In this document: one piece after another, positions 1-11,660 of the stretch
Numbering within the stretch: position 1 is the stretch's first letter
Layout of the letters: each line of letters starts with the position of its first letter
Origin: Prosopocoilus inquinatus
Lineage: Eukaryota > Arthropoda > Insecta > Coleoptera > Lucanidae
Assembly (NCBI GenBank): GCA_036172665.1
Contig: CM069878.1
Span: forward strand, 22,681,501 to 22,745,500
Length of the DNA: 64,000 nt
Direction: 5' to 3'
The notes under the pieces: generated by a model
Seen by the model: the letters and a program-made list of their open reading frames with translations, nothing else
Databases searched by the model: none
Told to the model about the DNA's origin: nothing
Program-made: the position numbers and the translations under genes

Positions 1-128
1 TTTGGTTCGAGCGTATGCAAAAGTGTATTAACGTCAAAGGCGAATATTTCGAAAAACAGTGATACCGTTTACCAAATTTCATATGCGTTTCTTCATACCG
101 TTTCCAGAAACTTTTCCAGCAGCCCACG
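1..128 (+). mobile_element. 3' end of a mariner element (cut by window start)
   Basis: The sequence matches the reverse complement of the terminal part of the mariner at 38941-40222. It holds the last transposase codons (ending around 61) and the terminal inverted repeat ending CAGCAGCCCACG at 128, followed by the target TA at 129-130. The sequence directly beyond encodes an RT fragment, so this copy inserted into an older non-LTR element. Only the end is inside the window. Confidence 0.8.
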
Positions 129-774
129 TATACGGCATCAGAGGATACGTCGCTCAGTGGTTCTTGTCCTACCTAAGGGATAGGTTCCAGTTGGTGGAAA
201 TTAGTTATACAGAATTCAATTCTCGACTTAAATATAGATTTGGTCCGTTACCAGATACCAGCAAGGCATCACGGGGCTCTACCCTGGGTCCTATACTTTT
301 TACGATTTATGTTAATGACATTATCAATTTCTTGAGTGATTTTTTATTGTAATGTGTGTTGATGACACCTTTTTTATTGCTTACAGCCACTCGGAAACAG
401 CTGCCCGCCACTTTGCAAGTTCCTTGGATCAGCGTATATATTCTTGGTTCTGTGCTAAAAAACTATTCCTGAACTTGTCAAAGACAAAGGCTATATTTTT
501 CCATACACGGCAAAGACGAATTAACGAGTCCGGAGAACTCAATATCGGAAATAATTTCGTGCATTTCGCAAATGCTGCACCTTTTCTGGGTCTACAACTG
601 TCAGATATTCTCACTTGGGATGATCACGGGAGAAAGCTGGTTTCTAACCTGAGCACTTTTGCCTTTCAATTTCGTATGTTACGTAAGTCACAAAGTCGAG
701 CAACAATCTGGAAACAATGTTGCGAGACAAGGTATCGAAATTGTTTCTATGCATTATTGCACGTCCACACTTAA
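129..774 (+). pseudogene. Non-LTR retrotransposon reverse transcriptase fragment
   Basis: Two adjoining frames encode pieces of a jockey/CR1-like reverse transcriptase. The first (to 352) has the GIRG...WFLSYLRDR block and a GSTLGPILFTIYVNDI motif, equivalent to the usual GVPQGSxLGPLLF..YIND. The second (352-774) opens with VDDT in place of the YADD catalytic box and continues with the LNLSKTKAIFF block. The frame switch lies just before the catalytic box, where a stop and an ATG overlap at 350-354. The N-terminal half and the endonuclease are absent upstream because a mariner sits there. It is a dead remnant. The clade cannot be fixed by eye. Confidence 0.75.
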
Positions 775-1098
775 GCTTAGTTTTGGATGCGCGAAATATT
801 TCTTACTGATTTTGATTGGTTGATTTTTCTGAAAGAACCAATATGAAATCGATTCGCAATAAACATTTAGCGTACCTATCCGGATGTACGTACGTTCAAT
901 GCAAAACGACGCGAGGTGATTTTCTATAAAATTAAACGACAGTGCTAAACGCAATAATTAATATGAATTTTGCCATTTGAGTGTCAAGCGAACAGTAATT
1001 TAGTTATTTACATCCGAATGATATGCGTTTCTTTTTTGTTTTTAGTTTTAGTTAATTATTAATCGCCATTTTTTCCAATGTTTCTTGTTTGAAGTTTA
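775..1098. other. No gene seen
   Basis: AT-rich sequence between the RT remnant and the repeat cluster. I see no coding, RNA or repeat feature. Confidence 0.4.
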
Positions 1099-1808
1099 TT
1101 AGAATAGTAAGAAGACTAGCAGTAAAATTGCATTAAACATTTTTGTTGAAAATTGTTTCTGATTTGCAGTGGATGCCTCGAGCATCCTCTGTACAACTGT
1201 TTCTGCCCTGTTTGGGGCTTCATCAGCCGAGAGTTCCACTGCAAAACAAAACGACTTGTCCAATGATATTCGCAAATGGGATGTAATAGTAATGAATAGT
1301 TTAAATAGCAACATCCTATGATCGCTTCTGGACACGTCGTTTTGCTTTGCAGTGGAATTCTCGAGCTAAGCTTTTGCTGATGAAGAACCAAATAGGGCCG
1401 TCGCAGTCTAAAGCGATATGCAACAAAATTTTTGAAAAGTTTTCAGTATGCTTTGGCATCAAACATGGCCACCATGTGTGGGATAACTTATTATGTAGCA
1501 AACTGGCTTCAATTTTTCGATCCTAATGCATTGTTATGTCAAAAAGCGTTCGTAGGATATCGGTGTTTAAGCTATTCATTATTATTACATCGCATTTGCG
1601 TAAATCCTTGATCAAGTCGTTTTGGTTTGCAGTGGAACTCTCGAACTTGGCTTCGGCTAATGAAGCCCCAAATTGGGCTGAAACAGCTGTACAGAGGTTG
1701 CTCGACGGATCCACTGCAATTAAAAAAGAATTTCAACAATTTTTGCTATTTTCTTTAATATCTAATAACTTCGTAATTATAAGAAATATGAAAAAGAGTT
1801 TGACATAA
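1099..1808. repeat. Three diverged copies of one repeat, one inverted
   Basis: A block containing TTTGCAGTGGAACTCTCG occurs three times: reversed at about 1235-1262, forward at about 1340-1365 and forward at about 1618-1642. The outer parts also match: reverse 1160-1320 and forward 1540-1740 both end in a CTGTACAGAGG...GGATCCACTGCAA-like segment. Open frames in the two outer copies therefore translate similarly (FKLFI.ITSHLR.SL.KSF.FAVELS). A weaker relative (CATCTTACGATCGCTTTTTGAC) is present near 4128. It is probably a fragmentary transposon or MITE cluster. I cannot assign a superfamily. Confidence 0.6.
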
Positions 1809-2429
1809 AAGTTATTAGCTGATAAAATACACTCGAAAGCTGAGTGAAAATAAATTTCAAAATAACAACCTATACTTGAATAAAAAAATATTTAAACAAA
1901 TTCATATTTTTATTTTACGTCAAGCAAGCGAGAAAAAATTAAAGTTGCTTTTACTTGTAAAACAAAAATAAAACAAACGAAAGTTATAATAAATGGGCAC
2001 AGTGCCTGTCCATTAATTCTGAAACACAATTGACATGGCTTTATGGCACTCCTGGCACGCCTTACAGGATATTTCGATTAATACTATGAAATACCTGTGT
2101 TACCGTTCAATTTCTGCCAGACCCCGAATCATCCTGTATATTGCTTCTCATGAAATATTTTCGCAGACCGCCCCAGCGAACTCTTTGCGTTTCGCCAATT
2201 TACTTTCAATGCTATTAGTTTTCCTGTAAAAATTAGGGTAAGGGAAAATTGAGATTTGAAAGTTAATTTTCTGTCGAATAAATTCTTTATTTAGCATTTT
2301 ATATTTACGCATTATTGCACCATATTTCGAAATCAGCGTCTCCGTTCCCACGAAAGTTGTATAGAAATTGACCCCCGGTATTTAAGGCCATTGGTCCTCG
2401 TTGACGTAAGATTCTGTAGCGGTTGGTGG
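1809..2429. other. No gene seen
   Basis: AT-rich sequence with short unrelated open frames only. Confidence 0.4.
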
Positions 2430-3553
2430 TTGCATTTCACCTCTTCGTTTCTCTTACCCGGTCTCTTTTCCACCCGCCCGCGCGGAGCGATTTCAGAACT
2501 CAATTTACACTGCATCTCTCGATGTAACAACATGTCTCGCGTTGGTGTATTTTAGTGTGTGTTTTCGCCCAAAGTTTATGTTGGAGAATTCATCTACAGC
2601 TTTATTGCTGGATTACTTCGTTGAGTCGAGAGATTATAATACGTTCGTATTGTCTACTCCTGTTCCCCCCAAGTTGCTCTGTGAACAGGCTTTAACTTTG
2701 CCTTTACCGTCACCCCGTTAACTTTACCTCTACCCCTTTACCCTTTACGAGTACGCTGTATCCGTTGTCTGCCCGTTGGCCATAACTTCACGTTTACGTG
2801 GGTATTGACGTACCTCCCTTGGAGCTTCTTGTTTCGGCGGCAATCGCTGCACACGCGGAGACATCGGGCTCGTCGCCTATTCACGTCGACCAGAGTTCCC
2901 CAGACTCGGATACACCCCGACCGGCGAGGTGCCCCAGCTCTCTTCCCCTCTCCGCCGGGAAGCACGATGTTTGACGCCTCCGTGGGACGCTTTCACGACG
3001 CATTCAGGTCGGACAAAGTTTTTTTAACTTTTACTTTCATTTCTTGATTCCGGAGAAGGCGTGTGTACATGCGGTGCACTTCAATTTAACGTAATTCGCC
3101 TTACCGGTACATTTTTGCGTGACGCTCCTGTTACATTTTTTTTATCGCTTTTAGAATAAAAAGTAAGTTTAAGTAAAGTAGTAAGTTTAATTACATTTGA
3201 ATTTTATTTTTGTTTGTTTCGTACAAGACGTGTTTGCGTTCTCATTTTAAACTTGTCATTTGTATATAATTATTTTTGTCTGTTAGGATTGTTGTTAAAT
3301 AAAACAAATTATCGCAAATATCCTGGATGAGTCGCGTTTTTCTTAATTTTTCCCCGCGGTTTCCCATAGCCAAAAAGAAATTAAGTGGCGCCTTTTTCTT
3401 TGATTTTGCTGTTCTTTGTTAGTAAAGATTTAGTATAAACCCACCCTATCCCACTGGGGCTGGCCGGCGACGCCGAAACGTCTGTCACGGCGATCACTTG
3501 TTGATACCTTCGCAGGTAGGTAGCACCTGTACATACAACTATTATTACAATTT
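2430..3553. other. GC-rich island, possible decayed LTR-type sequence
   Basis: About 2430-3070 is clearly richer in G+C than its surroundings (CCCGCCCGCGCGGAGCG near 2473, many CpG). Downstream, an AATAAA near 3298 and a TGGCGCC string near 3384, a sequence often seen as a tRNA primer site, hint at the end of an LTR. I find no matching second LTR, no clear TG...CA ends and no pol sequence, so this is only a suggestion. An 80-codon frame at 2805-3047 is Arg/Pro-rich and looks like a by-product of composition. Confidence 0.25.
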
Positions 3554-3723
3554 AAAATACTCCCATATTTTTATTTTTTACTATGATTCAGAAGTAAAAG
3601 TCAGGGGGTGTTAAACCCTGGGATCGGGGTGGCCACTGGTCTTTGTAATTGTTAGTATTCAAACGAGGATTCAAATGATGGTTTATTTGGGGGCATAGTA
3701 AAAATAAAAAAATATGAGTATTT
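3554..3723. repeat. Short inverted-repeat element (MITE-like)
   Basis: About 35 bp starting AAAATACTCCCATATTTTTA at 3554 is repeated in reverse at about 3690-3723 (CATAGTAAAAATAAAAAAAT...). The core is about 100 bp. There is no coding capacity and no clear target duplication. Confidence 0.55.
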
Positions 3724-5036
3724 CAACTCTAAAAACAAAGAATTACGTGAAACAGAGGTTCACTCTGCAAGGAAAGAATAATAGAATGTCATTCCTCCCT
3801 AATGGATTGTTCTGGTAGAACCGTCATTTTTAAACTGTTACTGTGTTAACATTTTCAAATGTTACTGTTAAATTCCACATTTCAAAAATTATATATATGG
3901 TAGAGCTACACTTCATTTAATTCGTAATGGAGAATTTCTTAGGAATTTCATAGAAATCGTACACCTTCCCTTACCCATCCTAATCTTTAATAGGTAATTA
4001 TTTCATTTTTATTATTTTCGTTCCGCTCACTTACTTTCATTCTTTTCCGCTCTCGTTTCACTGGCTTTGTTTTTCAATTTTACATTGGCTTGTATTAACT
4101 CAAAAGTTATCAACAGATAAAACAGCGACATCTTACGATCGCTTTTTGACCTGACATTGCAGTAGGATAGACAAACTGAAGCGGAGTTGCTCCTAATAAG
4201 TCCCCCATGCAAGGCGGCCATGCTTGCTGTCAAAGCAATAAAATTTTTAAAAGTTATCCATTATTACAAAGGATTTAGAAAGAAATATGTGTAAATTTTA
4301 GATCATTATATTCAGAAACAACCTGCTGGTTTACTTTGCTTATACTCCTATTTCAAAAATTAATTATTTACATATGTTATGGTTAAACTTACCACCTTTC
4401 TCATGGTCTATAGTGCTTTTGGGAAGCAAAATTTACTTTCTGTTGTTCTTTTTCCCACTTCCGTTAATCTCGTAGTTTATTGCCACTATTTCTGCGTGGC
4501 TTACTGACAACATTTTTTCCGTCTTTTCATATTACAACGCTTTATTTTGTTGTTCTCTTGATTTGGTTTTGAATCTTCTTGTTTCCTACACGTTTAATAT
4601 TTAAGGTCAGCCTCTTTGCTGCATTGTTGATTTTTGTCATTGCCTAAGTGTCTTAACCTTTTCAAAAATCCCTTCTTATTTTCCTTCTTGAAATTGAATC
4701 GTCTATGTAATTCTGTTCATATACGTACCTGTGTGGGTATTACAACATACCGGGTATTATGGCTAATATTGTTTATGAATCTTCTTCCACCTGTCTTTCC
4801 CTTTTATTTTGTTTTGTACATCTTCCTCCACCCTTTTATTTATTTTTTATTTACTATTATACTTAGACGCAAGCGATGAAAACTTGTTGGAGAGGCGTGT
4901 TGGATAGTTACTCATATTTCCGTTTACAACTTTGGCAGTCTTAAGATACTTATTTTTCTTTTGGTAATCATTTTACGAACTATGGAAATGCAAAAAATCC
5001 AGATCGAAGGGATTTGACTCCAAAACACAATCCGAC
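3724..5036. other. No gene seen
   Basis: AT-rich sequence. A distant relative of the 1.1-1.8 kb repeat may lie near 4110-4250. Small open frames (for example 4634-4879, rich in Phe/Leu) have no recognisable domain. Confidence 0.4.
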
Positions 5037-6400
5037 ATGCAGAGTGTTCATGGGAAGCCCCTACAATAGCTAACTTTCTTATTTGTATTTTTATGAAGTA
5101 ACTTAAATTAGGAAAGTTTTAGGACCTTTCCTCTTCGGTTTTATGGTACATTCAAAAAAACAAATGACAATCAGGTTTTCGAGATTTTCAATTATTTTCA
5201 ACTTTTTTAAATAGAATCTTAGGTTTTTTATCATCGCATCGCGTTCAGGATGTCAAATTAATTTATATCTCTAAAATATTATCTCCCAAAGCCTACTATT
5301 TTAGAAATGATTTAGTAACAAAATCTTGGTTATCAATCATATCACGGGAAATGGCTACAATAGTTAACTTTATTATTTGAAATTTTACGAAGTAGCTTGA
5401 ATCAGGAAAGTTTCAGGACCTTCCCTGCTCGATTTTATGGTACCCTCGGAGAAACAAATTTTCGAGATTTTCAGTTGTTTTCAACTTTTTTAAATGGAAC
5501 ATTATATTTTTTATTAGCGTATCGTGTTCAGGATGTTAAATTAAGTATTTCTCTAAAATATTCCCCTCCTAAGTCTACTATTTTATAAATTATTTGGTAA
5601 ATAATGGTATTAGACATTTTAACATGTCGCGCTTTCAATATTTGGATCCAAGGGTTTTTAGTTTGAACTAAATTTAAACAAATTTTGAATCGTGACAGTT
5701 CACAAAGGTCCGACAGTTTGAACACACTTCCTTTATTCTCTTGTTTCAACGTGCACCATATTGTATTCGTGAATAAAAAGACTATCGTAACGATACACTT
5801 CTTCCCGCGAATATCAAGACAAATATTTGTATATATATTTGTATATATATGAAATATTCTGTTTTGAGAGATACTATTTCACAGACATATTTAGTTTGGC
5901 ATCCTGAATGCGATTTCATGATAAAAAACGTAATGTTCCTTTTAAAAAAGTTGAAAACAATTGAAAATCTCAGAAACCTGATAGTCATTTGTTTTCCCAA
6001 AGGTACCATATAATCGAGCAGGGAAGGTCCTGAAACTTTTCTAATTCAAGCTACTTCGTGAAACTTCAAATAAAATAGTTAGCTATTGTAGCCATTTTCC
6101 GTGAACACCGAGATTTTGTTATTAAATCGTTTATAAAATAGTAGGCTTTGGGAGATGATATTTTAGAGACATAATTAATTTGACATCCTGAACGCGATGC
6201 CATGATAAAAAGTCTAACTTTCTATTTAAAAAAGTTGAAAACAATTGAAAATCTCGAAAACCTGATTGTCATTTGTTTTTCCGAAAGTACCATAAAAACG
6301 AGGAGGAGAAGTCCTAAAACTTTTCTAATTTAAGTTACTTCGTAAAAATACAAATAAGAGAGTTAGCTATTGTAGCGGCTTCCCACCAACACCCTGTATA
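5037..6400. mobile_element. Palindromic (foldback) element with two tandem units per arm
   Basis: The left arm has two head-to-tail units (about 5048-5333 and 5340-5608). Each runs from GGCTACAATAG.TAACT through CAGGAAAGTTTCAGGACC and TTCAACTTTTTTAAAT to CTCCCAAAGCCTACTATTTT. The right arm (about 5860-6400) carries the same two units inverted. The outer right end reads CACCCTGTATA; the left end GCAGAGTGTTCATGGGAAGC is its decayed counterpart. The centre (about 5610-5860) is unrelated unique sequence. There is no transposase. The ends resemble those of the other palindromes in this window. Confidence 0.75.
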
Positions 6401-8081
6401 AGTACTCTAAATTCACATAGAACCTATATGATATGCACAAGGAAGGTATCCGGACCACATCTAGTAGTTGCCCGACAAAGTACTTTCAACAAACTGGGCA
6501 ATACAACTACTTAAATCTCTGACGCTTTTTTTGCAATATTTTTAAAGTAAACAGTATAATTGAAGGCAAATTAATATGTAAATAAATAGGGACAAAAGGC
6601 AATGTTCATAAAATATGTATATTTTAAATTGACTTGTATAAGTCATTTCATTTTCTAAGCTGTAAAATATGTTGTTCCTTATTCAATATACAGATGTGAG
6701 GTATTTGTTGCAGGATCAGGATTGTATTTGTGTAACTGGACACAAAGAATTTATCATCCAGCCGGAACGTATCGAATACCCAATTCGTGAAAGCATTTTC
6801 TTCGACACGTGGTGGATCTGGCACAGGTAATCTGTAAACAGCAATATCTCAAGTATTCCGGGCACCTGTTGCTAATAACTAATAACGCTCTCCGAGCTGT
6901 ATTTGTATGGACGAAAAACCCACAGTGCTGTTGATGGCGCCAATATATTACAGCACTTTTTCATGTGGATTCTCACCGTAATAAGGTGAAGAGAATTTCA
7001 AAACAGTAATACACTATGTTCATCATTTAAAGTTTAAACAAACAATATTTAACATGCAATTAGTATTCGGTAATTGGCTGAAGTTACATAGAATTTTACA
7101 CTTTACTTTTACTTTTCTCATTCCTATTTGTTGAAAGTAGAGCTGAATCAAGATAAAATTAAGTCTAGCACTACAAACCAAATCGTAAACTTAATTGAAT
7201 TAATGATTTGGTTTCAATTTCTTGTAGTGGATATTATAATTTAAAAAAAAGGTTTACATATGAGGTCACCATAACGCCTCTTATTATTAAATATATTTAT
7301 GAAAGAAAAGAAATACGTGTACAATAAATATTAGAATCGTTAGTAGACGATAATATACTTATCCTGTCGAGTAGGTTAACTGTATAACAAAGGCAGATTT
7401 TATGTTTTTGCGGTGTTTCTATGACAATAGAGCATTCAAGAAAAATTCTAGTTTTATTTCAAGGCGCCAAAATAATATTAAACAAGCGAACTGCTATGAA
7501 TAAAGCTATGATTTGTTTTTGTTAGTGCTTACTACTTCAGCCGTTTATTTAGTCAATTTTTGGGTTTCTTGCAACGTACATAAAAATTTACTCTCACAAA
7601 ACTAATAACAAAACTGTTACTTACCGAACTGACTAACATTAGTTGAGCAAGGATTCTCTTTTTCCAGTCAAATTTAATGTTCAGGTCGCGGGAAATTATA
7701 GAATCTCGTATAGATTGAAAAGGGTTTTGAAATATGCAGGATTTCTAGGGCCCCACTAAATTCTTTTTTATTTAAACAAGATGTAAAAAATTTAGAAAAA
7801 TCATCATGTTACGTTACCTAGAATATTAAAATTTACTCTAAGTAAATAAATAAAACACACACTTTGATGGTCAACAAGAACAAAAATTTTTATGTAATTA
7901 AATAAATTAATCCTGCAGTAAATATAAAAGTCAAATATAAAAACGAAATCAAACTGAGCTCTTAAGTTGAGGGCGATCTACGTATGATAAAGTAAACTAC
8001 CTTAATTTATGTATTTCAAAAATATTTTCTGATTTACATGAATGCAGAGTGTTATTGTAGGCACTCTGTATTCGACAAATA
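6401..8081. other. No gene seen
   Basis: AT-rich sequence. A short imperfect hairpin with CACTACAA/TTGTAGTG ends lies at about 7170-7228. Nothing else is supported. Confidence 0.4.
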
Positions 8082-8108
8082 TTTTTTTTTTTTTGAATGA
8101 TGAAAGAG

Positions 8109-8114
8109 TTTATT
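8109..8114 (-). terminator. Polyadenylation signal of the non-LTR element
   Basis: AATAAA on the minus strand, 14 bases before the A run (T at 8082-8094) that marks the element's 3' end. Confidence 0.6.
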
Positions 8115-8382
8115 ACAAAAAAGAAATATAATCGAAATAATCGAGACAATCGAATCGAATACATACATATAACACAAAGTAAATTGAATTTAGCGCCGCT
8201 AAGCTTAAAGCTTGTCAGTGGCAATTCAGTTAACCAGATGACATAAGAAAATGATTAAGGATTAAAGATTAAGATTAGGAGAGTTACAAACACCATAACA
8301 TCACCCATCCCGGTAATTCTCCAAAGGCACAGAACGTTCACCTCAGACAGCGCAACAATAGCTCCCAATAGCTGTGCAGACG

Positions 8383-8785
8383 GTAGGTAGTATTAACCCG
8401 ACACTCCCGAACTAACCACTGCTTTATCTTTCTTTTAGGGCACAGAAACTATTAATATTCTGCAGCGACCGTTGAGGGAGATCACGTTTCAAGGCAACGT
8501 CACCTCATCCAGTCTGGAGCCAAACTTGTTTGATGATATAGGATGAGTGAGGTGGCCAGAAACTTTCAGAAATGCTAGCTTCCAGTTGGGTTTGCCGACA
8601 GTAGGTAGGTAGGTAGAACTATCCCGACACACCCGAGACTAACCACTGCTTTATCTTTCTTTTTAGGGCACAGAAACTATTAATGTTTTGCAGCGACCGT
8701 GGAAGGGAGTTCAGGATTCTAGGCAACTCCACCTCATCCAGTCCGGAGCCGATATAGGATGAGTGAGGTGGCGAGAAACTTTCAG
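8383..8785 (-). repeat. Tandem duplication of the non-LTR element tail
   Basis: Two direct units, about 8383-8565 and 8602-8785, share GTAGGTAG..., ACTAACCACTGCTTTATCTT, GGGCACAGAAACTATTAAT, GCAGCGACCGT and GATATAGGATGAGTGAGGTGG. The right unit includes the last codons of the RT ORF (stop at 8711). The left unit is therefore a second, diverged copy of coding end plus 3' UTR. Confidence 0.75.
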
Positions 8786-9898
8786 TCTCGTATCATAGTT
8801 ATGTTGTAGTGTTTCATAAGTATTTTTTTTTAAATAATTGCTCATTATTGTTCTGTACAAGTATAAATTTTTTACATTTAATATTTCCAGTTCCGAGTAA
8901 ATTTGTTTGATATCATCATCTTGTTTTATATTTCTCACTATTCTATTTAGTGTTCTCTGTAACGATTCAATATAAGTTGGTGAGGCGCGTCCGCATATAG
9001 TTATACCGTAGGTTACTATTGATTCGATTAGGGAATGATACACCATTTTTAAGATACGAGTTGGGAGCATGCCCTGCAAGTAATAGAGGCGACCAGCCAA
9101 ACGACGCAGTCTGCCATTTAAGTTATTTATATGGCATTTCCATAGGAGGTCATCATCTATACCAATGCCCAAATATCTGAATGTTTTCACTTTTTGCAAT
9201 TTTATCTTACAGGGACACCTGAGAATATTGAGCGGATCTCCACTGTGCAGACAGTCGTTGCTATGGAAGATGATGTCTGGTGGTGGATGGTCCAAGGAGT
9301 AATGTAAATGAGGCGATTTGATATGGATGCGTTTCGTTTTAGATGCGCTTATTACGAGACCCTTGTCATGTGACCATTGTTGGAATATGTGGAAATCTCT
9401 CTTTAAATTTATTATTGCAGTGTCTATATCTTTATGAGTAGAATAAATTAAAGTGTCGTCAGCATATGACAAGTAACTGCATTTGTTGAAGCATTGGCCC
9501 ATATCATTCACATAAATAAGGTAAAGGATTGGTCCCAATATGCTTCCCTGGGGTACACCTCGTGAAGAATCCTTTTCGGCACTCAAGGATGAGCCAATTT
9601 TGACACTGAATTTTCGTTCAGTAAGGTAGTTCTTGAACCATTCCAAGGCCACTCCTCTGACTCCTATTCTATATAGTGCAGCTTCCAGCCTATCATGACA
9701 AATTATGTCGAAGGCTTTGGAGAAATCGACGAAGATACAGAAGACATGCAGGTAATTATTCATACTTCGATTCACTGTGTTCGAGAACCTCTCCAAAAGC
9801 ATGACGGTGCTTCTGTCCTGCTGGTATCCATATTGGTTTTTATCTAATAAATCATGACTTTTTAGGTATCCCAACATAGTGGATATGTATCTTTCCAA
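8711..9898 (-). pseudogene. Non-LTR reverse transcriptase core and C-terminus
   Basis: This 395-codon frame carries the RT palm: FVDFSKAFDIICH (first catalytic Asp), RGVPQGSILGPILYLIYVND, and LSYADDTLIY with the intact YADD box. The thumb-like block FRYLGIGIDDDLLWKCHI and the RRLAGRLYYL region follow, and it ends MRWSCLES. Catalytic residues are intact, so the copy is dead because of the upstream stop and frameshift rather than loss of the active site. Its last codons and 3' UTR are duplicated immediately downstream. Confidence 0.85.
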
Positions 9899-10914
9899 GA
9901 CCTTACAGACAGTATGGAAATTGGTCTGTAGTTTTGATAGGAATTTTTTGAACCACTTTTGTAAATTGGTCTTACAATTGCGGTTTTTAATTTTTCAGGT
10001 ACTTTTCCTGTTTCGATGGATAAGTTTATCGGCTTTTGTATCGCGTAGCAAAAAATATCCGGCCATCTCCTGAGATCAATAGGTCTTAGATCATCAGCTC
10101 CGGCCCCTTTATGTTTATTGATGTGAAGTAGGATGTCAAGAACGTCACTTGCTGAGATGGTTAGCAGGTATAATGAATTTGGCTGCATACTTGTAGTAGT
10201 ATCTAGCTTAGCTGAGGCCCTCCAATCTAATAACGTGAGATGACAGCTATGTCCAATTGATTGAACCTGATTCTGAAAGGATTCAGCGAAATTATTGGCA
10301 ACATTATTTTCCGAGTTCTTCATATGTTTCATTATGCGCTCATCTCCTGTAGCTTTAGGCCTACCCAGGATCTCATTAATATTACTCCAGGTTTTTTTCA
10401 TATCGTATTTATAATTATCAAATTGTTCATGATAATAACGACTTTTTGCTGCTCTTATGTTTGCATTTATTCTGTTTCGCAATTTTTTATAGTGATTTCT
10501 CAACTGGTTTTTCCTTTCAGCAGTATCAGTCGACTTCGTACATAAATGGAAGAGTTTATCACGCTCTCTGATTTCGGAGATAATATTTTGCGTAATCCAG
10601 GGCTTTAGGGGAGAGCTCCTTCTTATGATTTTTACAACGATGGTCGAAGCTGTAATGTAATTATATAAACCGTTAGCATCATCAATTTGATCCACTACGG
10701 AAGCATGTAACTTATTTCTTAGAATTGATTCTACCGCATTAATATTAACTTTCGTGCATATGCGTGTCTTGTCGATTACGCGGTATAGCTTGGCAATGTT
10801 ACTTATTGATCCACAAATTATGTAATGATCTGATATTTTAGTTTTTATTATAGCGCAATCAACATATGGCAAGTTACTCTTTATGTAAATATGATCTATG
10901 CATGAGGTCGTCAA
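9862..10914 (-). pseudogene. Non-LTR element: end of endonuclease, linker, start of RT
   Basis: In frame with the preceding endonuclease piece after the TAA. It begins with the SCIDHIYIK and SDHYIICGS motifs (the catalytic Asp-His of the endonuclease) and runs through a basic linker (RERDKLFHLC, KLRNRINANIRAAKSRYY). It then enters the RT fingers with HKGAGADDL and YKSGSKNSYQNYRPISIL. After NYRPISILSV the frame is lost (WKDTYPLCWDT is read out of frame), and the RT continues in another frame from about 9898, so an indel lies near 9890-9900. No initiation codon of its own is implied. Confidence 0.8.
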
Positions 10915-11565
10915 TTAATTATTTCTGTACTCTTCACGTGTCGGTTTGTTTATTTTTTGGATAAATCCAAAACCAGATAATAAGGTGTCATATTTGAGAA
11001 CTAAATTAGTATTTTTTAGGAGGTCTATGTTTATATCTCCCAGTACAATAAGATGTTCATGATTATTTTTAGCTACAAAATTTTCCAATTCCTGTATGAA
11101 TAGATTTGGATTGAGATTTGGTGGTCTATATATGGCCAGCAAATAAATGCTTATATTGCTGTGTGCTTCGATTTTGAAATAAAGACTTTCGCAGTAGGTT
11201 AAGGCTTCATCGATGAGTATCATATCAAGTGTATCTCTCACATAAACGAACAAATCACCGCCATTCCCTTCTTCTCTACATTTAGAATAAGTTGTAAAAT
11301 TAGGAATTTCGTATTGGTGCCTGTTTTGATTATATTCATCAGCTATTAATTTAACTTCTGATAAGATCATAACATCTAAATTCTGCAGTTTATTATTTAC
11401 CGAGACACAAAATTCATTAAAATGGGACTGTACCGATCGTATGTTTAGATGTAAGAAGGTAAGGTTGTTTGAGTTATTGTTAGGAATAGTCCTCTGATTC
11501 AGGTCCTCAACTTCTCGACAAGTAGATTCGCGCATTAAGTCTTCAGTTATGAAAGAAATATCCAT
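10915..11565 (-). pseudogene. Non-LTR endonuclease domain, N-terminal part
   Basis: The frame starts MDISFITEDL and shows the exonuclease-endonuclease-phosphatase fold signature of non-LTR elements: FLHLNIRS near residue 37 (metal and DNA contact motif), LSEVKL, a GGDLFVYVRD block, LAIYRPPN and GDINIDLL (catalytic Asp/Asn pair). It ends at an in-frame TAA (10915-10917) after EEYRNN. The same frame continues straight on with the remaining endonuclease motifs, so the stop is a nonsense mutation within one original ORF. Expected role: nicking of target DNA for target-primed reverse transcription. Confidence 0.85.
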
Positions 11566-11631
11566 TATACTGGTAGATAACCGTTTGGATTATACTAATA
11601 ATAAATAAATAAATAATACTTTTTTTCACTC

Positions 11632-11660
11632 CTGACGAAGCTATAAATCTATAGCGAAAC
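11632..11660 (+). other. Hammerhead-like motif: CTGACGA, perfect 6-bp hairpin, GAAAC
   Basis: CTGACGA (11632-11638) is followed by a perfect GCTATA/TATAGC hairpin with an AATC loop (11640-11655) and then GAAAC (11656-11660). CUGANGA - stem II - GAAA is the conserved core order of hammerhead ribozymes. An unpaired A sits between core and stem, and I cannot show stems I and III, so this may only be the common CTGA.GA...CGAAACGT repeat motif seen in retroelements. It lies about 70 bp beyond the 5' end of the endonuclease frame, on the opposite strand. Confidence 0.3.

Larger units (their letters stand above)
8082..11565 (-). mobile_element. Non-LTR retrotransposon (endonuclease + RT), defective
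   Basis: On the minus strand the order is apurinic-type endonuclease (from 11565), reverse transcriptase (to 8711), a 3' UTR, an AATAAA signal (8109-8114) and a run of 13 A (T at 8082-8094). An ORF1 is not visible upstream, so the copy is 5'-truncated or lacks ORF1. I could not find a target-site duplication of the sequence left of the A tail. One in-frame stop and one frameshift inactivate it. Motifs fit the CR1/L2/jockey group; the clade is not resolved. Confidence 0.85.

Noticed and set aside
2805..3047. Arg/Pro-rich 80-codon frame as a gene
   Set aside because: It coincides with a GC-rich stretch and lacks splice or promoter context. An open frame of similar kind exists on the opposite strand.
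3160..3420. Possible LTR end with AATAAA and a TGGCGCC primer-site-like string
   Set aside because: No second LTR, no target duplication and no gag or pol nearby. Kept only as a remark on the GC-rich island.
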